DNA from: Streptomyces turgidiscabies Car8
GTDB lineage: Bacteria; Actinomycetota; Actinomycetes; Streptomycetales; Streptomycetaceae
Assembly (NCBI RefSeq): GCF_000331005.1
Contig: NZ_AEJB01000266.1
Coordinates: forward strand, 1-46,546
DNA: 46,546 bases
Direction: 5' to 3'
Position numbers and translations under genes: made by a program. The notes beneath the pieces were generated by a model. It searched no databases and had not been told where the DNA came from. It saw only the letters and a program-made list of their open reading frames with translations. Shown here in pieces: positions 40,427 through 46,546 of this stretch; position 1 is the first letter of the stretch; each line of letters begins with the position of its first letter.

Positions 40427-43069
40427 TCAGGGACTGGTCCGGGCGCGCAGGACCAGACGGTGGTTTCCCGACCCGAGCCGGTTGGTTGCCTGTGCGGAGT
40501 GCCAGCCCTCGGGTGGGAGGAACCGCCCTGTCGTGCCGGGCGGCAGTACGGCGTCCACCGTGAGGCTGCCACCGCTGATCGCCCAGGCCACGGACGCCAT
40601 GCCGTACGGGGTGATGATCGACGTGTCGGCGGAGGTGATCGTGCCGCCGGGGTGCGGCGCGATCTCGATCGTCCGGTAGCCCGGGGTGGTGGGTCGTAGT
40701 CCGGCGACGGACTGATAGAGCCAGGCGGCGACCGCACCGTAGGCGTAGTGGTTGAACGACAGCATCATGCCCGCGTTCTCGACGTCGATGGTGCCGTCGG
40801 GCTGGATGGCGTCCCACCGCTCCCACATGGTGGTGGCGCCGCGTTCGACCTGGTAGAGCCAGCCCGGACACGCGGTGTTGAGGAGGAGCTGGTAGGCCTC
40901 GGCCACATGGCCGGTGTGGGTGAGGGCGGGCAGCACGAACGGCGTGCCCAGGAAGCCGGTGGCGATGCGTCCGTCGCGGGCACGCACCAGTGCGGCGAGG
41001 TCGTCGCCCACCGCGGCGCGCTCGGCGTCGGGTGCGATGCCGAATTCGAGCGCGAGCGCGCACCCGGTCTGGGTGGTGCGGGCGTGGTCGCCCCACTTGC
41101 GCCAGGCCGCCTCGGCGGTACGACGGTGCAGGTCGGCGTACCGGTCGGTGTCGTCGGCATGTCCCAGTTCCCTGGCCGCGTCGGAGAGCAGCCGGGCGCT
41201 GTGCGCGACGAACACGGTGGCGACATAGCCGGAGTCGGTGGTGGCCCGCGCCGGGTCCTCCGGTGGTGCGGCCGGGTCCAGCCAGTCACCGAGTTGCGCG
41301 TTGCCGGTCCAGGTCCCGTCGTCGTCCAGGTGGGCGACGGTGAACTCGACCCAGGCGCGCATCGCCGTGTAGTGACGGCCCAGTTGGCTCTGCCGGCCGT
41401 AGGCGTCGAAGAGGGCGGCCGGTACGACGGTGGCGGCGTCGCCCCAGCCCGCTGAGCCACCGGCTTTCGGCAACTCGGTCGGTGGCAGTTCGCCGAGCGG
41501 GACGTCGGGGATCACCAGGGGGACCGCGCCGTCGTCGCGTTGCTCGATACGGAGATCGGTGAGCCAGCTGTCCAGGAAGGCGCCGCTGTCGAACGTGGCG
41601 CACGCCGTCGGGGCGAAGGCCATGAGATCCCCGGTCCAGCCGAGGCGTTCGTCGCGCTGCGGGCAGTCGGTGGGGACGGCGAGGAAGTTGCCGCGCTGGG
41701 AGCGCGCGACGTTGGCGTACAGGGAGTTGACGCGTTCGTCGGAGCAGTGGAAGTCGCCGATGCGGCGCAGGTCGCTGGCCACGACGAGGACTTCGACCGA
41801 CTCGATGGTGACGTCGGGGGAGGCGTCGATCTCGGCGTACCGGAAGCCGTGGAAGGTGAACTCGGGTTCCAGCTCGACGGTGCCGCCCGCCAGGGTGTAC
41901 CGGTCGGTGGCGCGGGCGCCGCGCAGGATGCTGGTCAGCAGGCGGCCATCGCCGTCGAGGACCTCGGCATGGCGGACGGTCACCGTGCTTCCTGGCGGGC
42001 CGTCGGCGCGGATGTGGAGCCAGCCGGTGTTGTTCTCGCCCGCGTCGACGGCGATCGTGCCGTCGGGCAGTGTCCGTCGCTCGGGCTGGATGACCTGAAC
42101 GACGCGTACGGCCGGGTGGGCCCGCTGGGCCAGTCCGGTGGGCAGGGGGAGTGGAGCTGCCCGTTCCCAGCCGTGGTCGTCGAAGCCGGCCAGTTCCCAG
42201 CCTTCGGGTTCGTGGCGGTCGTCCCGCTCGCAGCCGTCGTACAGGTCGGTCGCAAGCAGAGCGCCGTAGCCACCTCTCCAGCGGTCGTCGGTGTCGACGG
42301 TGACGGTGGTGCCGTCGGCCAGGGTGACTTCGAGCTGGGCCAGGACAGCCGTGGTGTCGCCGTAGACGTCGCGGTTCTTGTGCCAGGTGAGATGGCCTCG
42401 GTACCAGCCGTCGCCGACCGCTGCGGCAAGGGCGTTGGGGCCGGGGACGAGCAGGTCGGTGACGTCGTAGGTGGCGTAGAGCAGCCGGTTGGGGTAGCTG
42501 GTCCAGCCCGGTTCCAGCAGGTCGTCGGAGACGGGCCGGCCGTTGAGGGTGGTGTGGTGGACGCCGAGCGAGGTGACGTACAGGCGGGCGGACACCGGCT
42601 CCGCCGGGAGGTCGAACTCCCGGCGGAGCAACGGCACCGGGCCGGGGGAGGTGCGGCCCCGGTCACTGGGGAGATGGACGGGACGGGCGGTCCAGTCCGT
42701 CTCGTCGAGGAGCGCGGCCTCCACCCGGGCGGGTCGGCTCCACGCCGTCCACCCGAGGTCGGTGTGGGCCCGGACCCGCCAGTACCGGACCTCACGGCTG
42801 CGCAGCGGCGGGGCCGGCCAGGGGTGATCGGTCACCAGGTCGGTCTTGACCACTTCGCGGGGCGGGTTGTCGCCGAAGGACGGATCGGTCGACACCTGGA
42901 TCTCGTAGGCCTGCTGCAGGACGTCCGGCCGTTCGCTCGCCAGCGACCATGACAGGCGTGGTTCGGGATACGGGGTGGCCACGAGACCGGAGTCGTCCGA
43001 GGTGCGCAACCCGATGACCGACGTGGTGGTGTCCGTCGCGTCGGGTGCCTCGATGCTCGACGTGTTCAT
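40427..43069 (-). CDS. Alpha-L-rhamnosidase, GH78
   Basis: 880-aa glycosidase without signal peptide, so cytoplasmic. ATG 43069 overlaps the stop of the upstream hydrolase (ATGA); the longer upstream frame is not coding. N-terminal beta domains (PEPRLSWSL, YEIQVSTDPSF; then RREFDLPAEPVSARLYVTSLG with the family motif GWYRG) precede the (alpha/alpha)6 catalytic barrel at about 440-790. The GH78 general acid is Glu474 in CPQRDERLGWTGD and the base is Glu750 in GATTMWERWD; both correspond to residues known from SaRha78A. It releases rhamnose from imported plant or microbial glycosides. Coupled to a serine hydrolase, suggesting an acylated or esterified rhamnoside. Confidence 0.96.
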   Translation of the reverse strand: MNTSSIEAPDATDTTTSVIGLRTSDDSGLVATPYPEPRLSWSLASERPDVLQQAYEIQVSTDPSFGDNPPREVVKTDLVTDHPWPAPPLRSREVRYWRVRAHTDLGWTAWSRPARVEAALLDETDWTARPVHLPSDRGRTSPGPVPLLRREFDLPAEPVSARLYVTSLGVHHTTLNGRPVSDDLLEPGWTSYPNRLLYATYDVTDLLVPGPNALAAAVGDGWYRGHLTWHKNRDVYGDTTAVLAQLEVTLADGTTVTVDTDDRWRGGYGALLATDLYDGCERDDRHEPEGWELAGFDDHGWERAAPLPLPTGLAQRAHPAVRVVQVIQPERRTLPDGTIAVDAGENNTGWLHIRADGPPGSTVTVRHAEVLDGDGRLLTSILRGARATDRYTLAGGTVELEPEFTFHGFRYAEIDASPDVTIESVEVLVVASDLRRIGDFHCSDERVNSLYANVARSQRGNFLAVPTDCPQRDERLGWTGDLMAFAPTACATFDSGAFLDSWLTDLRIEQRDDGAVPLVIPDVPLGELPPTELPKAGGSAGWGDAATVVPAALFDAYGRQSQLGRHYTAMRAWVEFTVAHLDDDGTWTGNAQLGDWLDPAAPPEDPARATTDSGYVATVFVAHSARLLSDAARELGHADDTDRYADLHRRTAEAAWRKWGDHARTTQTGCALALEFGIAPDAERAAVGDDLAALVRARDGRIATGFLGTPFVLPALTHTGHVAEAYQLLLNTACPGWLYQVERGATTMWERWDAIQPDGTIDVENAGMMLSFNHYAYGAVAAWLYQSVAGLRPTTPGYRTIEIAPHPGGTITSADTSIITPYGMASVAWAISGGSLTVDAVLPPGTTGRFLPPEGWHSAQATNRLGSGNHRLVLRARTSP

Positions 43070-43842
43070 CGCTGGAGGTGCCTCCGGAGAAAACGCAGCG
43101 TGGACTGATGCAGCGTGGTGCGGTGCGGGATCGAGCCCCAGGAGTGGTCCGCGCCCTCGACGACCTCCAGCTGCGCGCTGCCCTTGTAGTGGTCCAGGTA
43201 GCGACGCGCGTACTCGACGGGAGCGATGTCGTCCTTGTCGCCGTGCAGGATGTGGACGGGCCCGGGGTAAGCGGCGGAGCGTCCGTAGACGTCGAGGCCG
43301 GCGATGTCCGCGATGAGAGCGGGGCTCATCCGGTGGCCGCCGGTGTCGAAGTAGCCGTTCGCCTCGATCTCGGGGGCGAGGCTGCGGCCCTTGAGCCGGC
43401 CGGCACCGATCTCGAAGGGGGCGACGGCGGCCGGGGACCACAGACACAGGGCGCTGATCTCGGGCTCTTCACCCGCCACGATGCCGGCGACCACGCCGCC
43501 CATGCTCATGCCGACCAGGCCGATGCGCTCGGGGTCGACGAAGTCGAAGGTCCGGACCATGCCCAGGACGGCGCGGGTCTCGGCGATCTCTCCGGTGATG
43601 GTGACGTCGAAGAAGTCGCCGTCGCTCTCTCCGTGTCCGGAGAGGTCGAAGCGGACCGAGGCGATGCCGTGCGACTCCAGCAGCCGTGACATGGCGACGA
43701 AGTCCGGCAGTTCCAGCCGGTTGGAGGCGAAGCCGTGCACGAACACCGCGGTCGGCCGGCGGGTCCCCGCCGGCCCGTCGGGAATGTGGAGCGTGGAGCG
43801 CAGTGTCAGTCCATCGTGCTGGAAGTCGTGATGGCGGATCAC
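43066..43842 (-). CDS. Alpha/beta hydrolase coupled to the rhamnosidase gene
   Basis: 258-aa serine hydrolase. GTG 43842 has AAAGG about 8 bp upstream. Oxyanion loop FVHGFASNRLE at about residue 35, nucleophile elbow GMSMGG with Ser113, Asp in LHGDKDDIAP and His in GADHSWGS complete a triad. It resembles the EstA/feruloyl-esterase-like cytoplasmic hydrolases. It sits directly upstream of and overlaps the rhamnosidase, and is probably transcribed from the half-operator region near 44044. Likely removes an acyl group before or after rhamnose release. Confidence 0.93.
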   Translation of the reverse strand: MIRHHDFQHDGLTLRSTLHIPDGPAGTRRPTAVFVHGFASNRLELPDFVAMSRLLESHGIASVRFDLSGHGESDGDFFDVTITGEIAETRAVLGMVRTFDFVDPERIGLVGMSMGGVVAGIVAGEEPEISALCLWSPAAVAPFEIGAGRLKGRSLAPEIEANGYFDTGGHRMSPALIADIAGLDVYGRSAAYPGPVHILHGDKDDIAPVEYARRYLDHYKGSAQLEVVEGADHSWGSIPHRTTLHQSTLRFLRRHLQR

Positions 43843-43988
43843 AGGAAGACCTTTCCGGTCATCGCGGGGGCGGCGGTGGCGTCGCCCGACGCGGCACGTA
43901 CATGGGGCTGTTCGAACGGGAAGGCCCTAAGGAGCCGCGGGACCCGGACCAGGCCGGTCAGCGCCGAGCCGAGCAGGGAAACGGACAT
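43839..43988 (-). CDS. Possible 49-aa membrane peptide coupled to the hydrolase gene
   Basis: ATG 43988 opens a frame starting MSVSLLGSALTGLVRV and ending TGKVFL, whose TGA (43839-43841) overlaps the hydrolase GTG as GTGA. Upstream in-frame codons back to TAA continue hydrophobic (VIRILAAVLAG). There is no clear ribosome-binding site. It may be a leader peptide, a small membrane protein or the remains of a transporter gene. Confidence 0.3.
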   Translation of the reverse strand: MSVSLLGSALTGLVRVPRLLRAFPFEQPHVRAASGDATAAPAMTGKVFL

Positions 43989-44043
43989 GCCGGCGAGGAC
44001 CGCCGCGAGGATCCTGATTACGCATAGTTACTTAATCGCGTCA

Positions 44044-44054
44044 CTATAACGTGT
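44044..44054. promoter_or_regulatory. LacI half-operator identical to one arm of the 38113 palindrome
   Basis: CTATAACGTGT is identical to the left arm at 38113-38123, and TCACTATAACGTGT (14 bp) matches the complement of the right side including flanks. The partner arm is degenerate; the downstream TGAGTGC is shared with the intact locus. It lies between the hydrolase-rhamnosidase operon and the broken lacI copy. Confidence 0.75.
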
Positions 44055-44125
44055 ATGTTGACTGAGTGCGTAAGCTAGCCCGCGACTGTGGGCTTTGACA
44101 AGAGGTGTCTCAGAGGGCGGGGCGC

Positions 44126-44963
44126 ATGGCGGGAGCGAAGGGCGGACGGGGCGCTCGAGCATTGTGCTCGGCCTGCTGCCCAACTGGCCGATCGAGCACG
44201 TACTCGGGCGCCTCATCCAGCAGTTGACCAGTGCCTTCGCCGAACACGAGCTCACGTTCCCGGTGCACTCGTCGGCTCCTCCGGCTCGACCTCTGCGGGA
44301 GATCTGGAAGGCGGTGACCCCGGCGGCGGTACTGGCCCTGGACGGATTTCCCGAGGGCGAGGTCGAAGCGGACGCCATGCGGGCGGCGGGCATCGAGGTG
44401 GTCATGGCGGCGCACGGCTCGGCACAGGGGGAGCGGCGGTTTCCCACGGTGTCGAGGAACCGATCGGCGTGTTGCAGGCACGCCATCTCGTCCCCGCTCA
44501 CGTCCGGCTCGGCTACGCCGTCCCGGACCTGACAAGACTCGATGTCCTGGTCCGGCCCCGGCTGAACGGCGTCCGCAAGGTCTGCGACGAACTCGGCCTT
44601 CCGGAACCGGACGTCCGAACCGTTCCTCTGGAGACGGACGGTGCCGCGGCAGCGGTGAAGGCATGGCTCGCCGCGGACCCGCCGGTGACGGCTGTCTGCG
44701 CGTTCAACGACGAAGCCGCGATGGCCGTACTGGCCGCTCCGCGCTCCCTCGGGCTGCGTGCCCCGCAGGACCGGGCGGTGATCGGAGTCGACGACATCCC
44801 GGGCGCGGCTCTGGCCCAACCGCCGCTGACCACTGTTGTCCGCGACACCGAGGCAATGGCCCGGGGCTAGGTCCGCTGCGTCGTCGACACCCTGGAGGGC
44901 AAGCCGGTCCCGGTCGATCCCCTCCAGGATTCGCTGCGCGTCCGCTTCAGGGAGTCGGCCTGA
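44126..44963 (+). pseudogene. Degenerate lacI copy lacking its DNA-binding domain
   Basis: Paralogue of the regulator at 38204 with at least three lesions. ATG 44126 (AGAGGG upstream) is kept, but 23 bp later the sequence jumps to GRSSIVLGLLPNWP, the point at residue 65 of the intact protein. About 169 bp coding the helix-turn-helix and hinge are gone, which also shifts the frame. The effector domain reads LIQQLTSAFAEHELTFPVHS and EIWKAVTPAAVLAL in one frame, switches frame near 44450, continues RLNGVRKVCDELGLPEPDV and AVCAFNDEAAMAVLAA, meets TAG at 44868-44870, and ends RVRFRESA at TGA 44961-44963. Not a functional repressor. Confidence 0.9.
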
Positions 44964-45387
44964 CCGGGCGTCGGCGCTCCTGACCGGGCGTCGACAAGAG
45001 GCGGGCGCGCATTGGGTAACGTCCCCGAAAACCTCGGCGGCGAGAGAGCTGCACTGGACGGCGACCGGGAAGTCCGGTTAGCGTGCCGCTCACTTTCCCT
45101 CGGTGCGAAGCACCCCCGGGCCGTATCCGGCTCGGCGGCCGTGAACGACCTTCCAGGCCAAGGCCGTCGGCGGTGACTCGAGCGCCGAGGCGGTGGCCGT
45201 TTCGACGGCCCACCGAAGCGTCGCTCCGATCGCCGTACATGGTGTGTTCACCCGGCAGGCTCCCGTGCCCGCACCCGTCTCGGGCTCGATCCTCGACGAG
45301 CCGACACCGCTCCACCATTTCGTGAGTCCGCCACGAGTCGTGAAGTGCCCGCACCCACCTTCGCGACCGATCCCCAAGGAGTAGTCG
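44964..45387. other. Intergenic region upstream of the second HSL-type esterase
   Basis: About 420 bp. A minus-strand frame is open here but has no start site or recognisable domain. I see no gene; the promoter of the esterase should lie here if it is not read from the lacI remnant. Confidence 0.4.
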
Positions 45388-46356
45388 ATGACCGGAACCC
45401 CTCCGCCCTTCGATCCGGAACTGGCCGCCGCGCTCGTGGCACTCGGCGACCTGGCGCCGACCACGGCCACTCGGGAGGGCATCCCCGCCGCGCGGGAACA
45501 GATCAACAACATGCTCGCGCTCATGACGAACGAGGAACTGAGCCGCGACGGGATCTTCGACGTACGGGAGCGCCTGGTACCCGGCCCACCGGGCGCGCCG
45601 GAGGTGTCCCTGCTGATCTGCCGCCCCACCGGCGTACCGGACCGGCGCCCGATCGTCTACTTCACGCACCCGGGCGGCATGGTCGTGGGCACGAACCGGC
45701 TCGCGCTCCCACTCGACCTGGCCGAAGAGCTGGGCCTGGTGGTGGTGTCGGTGGAGTACCGGCTCGCCCCCGAGTATCCGCACCCGGCTCCGGTGGAGGA
45801 CTGCTACGCCGGACTGTCGTGGATGGCCGGACACGCCAAGGAGATCGGCGGCGACCCGGACCGCATCATCCTGGCAGGCGGCAGCGCCGGCGGCGGGCTG
45901 GCAGCGGCGCTCGCCCTCCTCGCACGTGACCGAGGAGGACCACGCATCCTCGGCCAGCTGCTGATGTGCCCGATGCTCGACGACCGCAACGACACACCGT
46001 CCGCCCATCAGATGGCAGGCCGAGGCGTGTGGGACCGCACCGCGAACGAAACCGGCTGGCACGCGCTGCTGGGTGAGGCACACGGCACCGACGACGTATC
46101 GCCGTACGCCGCTCCGGCCCGCGCTGACGACCTCTCCGGTCTGCCGCCGGCCTTCATCGACGTCGGCTCCGCGGAGACCTTCCGCGACGAGGACGTCACC
46201 TACGCCTCCCGTATCTGGCAGGCAGGCGGCAGCGCCGAACTGCACGTGTGGCCCGGCGGCTTTCACGGGTTCGACGGTCTCGTTCCGCAGGCAGCACTCT
46301 CGGCGGACGCCTGCGCCGCCCGCGTACGCTGGCTGCGCCGTCTGCTGGGCGAATGA
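45388..46356 (+). CDS. Alpha/beta hydrolase, HSL-type esterase
   Basis: 322-aa esterase. ATG 45388 follows AAGGAG. The oxyanion motif reads FTHPGGMVVG, with Pro in place of the first Gly of the usual HGGG. Nucleophile elbow GGSAGGG has Ser166; the acid is probably in DVGSAETFRDED and the His in GGFHGFDGLV. VSVEYRLAPEYPHPAPVEDC is the family strand-helix. Positioned behind the broken lacI as its relative at 39334 is behind the intact lacI. Confidence 0.94.
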   Translation: MTGTPPPFDPELAAALVALGDLAPTTATREGIPAAREQINNMLALMTNEELSRDGIFDVRERLVPGPPGAPEVSLLICRPTGVPDRRPIVYFTHPGGMVVGTNRLALPLDLAEELGLVVVSVEYRLAPEYPHPAPVEDCYAGLSWMAGHAKEIGGDPDRIILAGGSAGGGLAAALALLARDRGGPRILGQLLMCPMLDDRNDTPSAHQMAGRGVWDRTANETGWHALLGEAHGTDDVSPYAAPARADDLSGLPPAFIDVGSAETFRDEDVTYASRIWQAGGSAELHVWPGGFHGFDGLVPQAALSADACAARVRWLRRLLGE

Positions 46357-46546
46357 CCGCGGAAGGGGTATCGCAGGGGGTGTTACGGGGGCGGGACGGC
46401 TGCGGACCCCGACAGTCGTACCAGCCCGCCCAGCAAGAAGCGCGTTCCAGCGGCGTTCGCCCGAAGCGGCTGACGATCTCTCCTGCCGGATCGGTGCGGC
46501 AAGGAGGTTGCGCAGGCGTCCGCCGAGTGGCAGCAGGAGATCGCCT
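46357..46546. other. Window end, possible start of another coding region
   Basis: 190 bp after the last gene. From about 46488 a plus-strand frame reads KEVAQASAEWQQEIA with protein-like composition and runs off the edge, but no start codon is visible. No call possible. Confidence 0.2.

Noticed and set aside
45090..45629. Minus-strand frame of 179 codons upstream of and overlapping the second HSL-type esterase
   Set aside because: No ribosome-binding site or domain, moderate codon bias only, and it overlaps the start of a confident plus-strand gene.
46488..46546. Possible coding start at the right edge (KEVAQASAEWQQEIA)
   Set aside because: Too short and lacking a start codon to support a gene call.

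Overview
The window is 46.5 kb of very high G+C DNA with strong third-position GC bias, GTG and TTG starts, many 4-bp ATGA/GTGA gene overlaps, Tat-secreted enzymes and long perfect hairpins as terminators. This is typical of a Streptomyces chromosome. The abundance of secreted glycosidases, esterases, stand-alone regulators and broken genes suggests an accessory or arm-like region rather than the conserved core. No tRNA, rRNA, CRISPR array, insertion sequence or prophage structural module was recognised.

Layout. (1) 1-7231: a carbohydrate-uptake and polysaccharide-degradation operon with two MalF/MalG-type permeases (the first cut by the window edge), a large Tat-exported protein of unassigned family, a GH43 glycosidase and an alpha/beta hydrolase. 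(2) 7502-10405: an orphan DUF4157 (eCIS-core metallopeptidase-like) protein and a eukaryote-like cyclophilin. (3) 11028-12461: a secreted GH43 + AbfB arabinan-type enzyme. (4) 12615-15248, minus strand: ECF sigma factor, single-pass membrane protein with a Ser/Thr/Pro-rich ectodomain, and protein O-mannosyltransferase, translationally coupled. (5) 15587-16402: a GH46 chitosanase with a palindromic operator candidate. (6) 17161-21578: a redox cluster (flavodoxin-fold NAD(P)H oxidoreductase, aldo/keto reductase, a Ddn-type F420 enzyme broken by one stop codon, an SDR) divergent from an MmyB-type regulator. (7) 21687-24923: PaaI thioesterase and HxlR regulator, a chimeric scar joining a carboxymuconolactone-decarboxylase fragment to an NRPS fragment, a superinfection-immunity-like small membrane protein, decayed coding DNA and a DHFR/RibD-like reductase. 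(8) 25370-32477: type-B carboxylesterase, secreted intradiol dioxygenase, then a plus-strand set of cupin dioxygenase, butanediol-dehydrogenase-like enzyme, SDR and AraC regulator. (9) 32672-46356: a LacI-controlled catabolic locus with a complete Opp-type importer (one permease fused to its ATPase), a LacI regulator, two HSL-family esterases, a GH78 alpha-L-rhamnosidase coupled to a serine hydrolase, and a second, broken LacI gene.

How the genes work together. Much of the window fits a saprophyte that breaks down plant polymers and glycoconjugates: extracellular GH43 enzymes and chitosanase release oligomers, ABC systems import them, and intracellular rhamnosidase and esterases finish the job. 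The most structured signal is in region 9. A perfect 11-bp-arm palindrome lies between the Opp operon and the intact lacI. The same 11-bp half-site reappears between the rhamnosidase operon and a lacI copy that has lost its DNA-binding domain, and both lacI copies are followed by an HSL-type esterase gene. This looks like a duplicated regulator-esterase cassette in which the surviving LacI may control both operons. Several other places (18955-19437, 22565-23381, 24071-24317, 27068-27565) hold genes caught in the act of decay.
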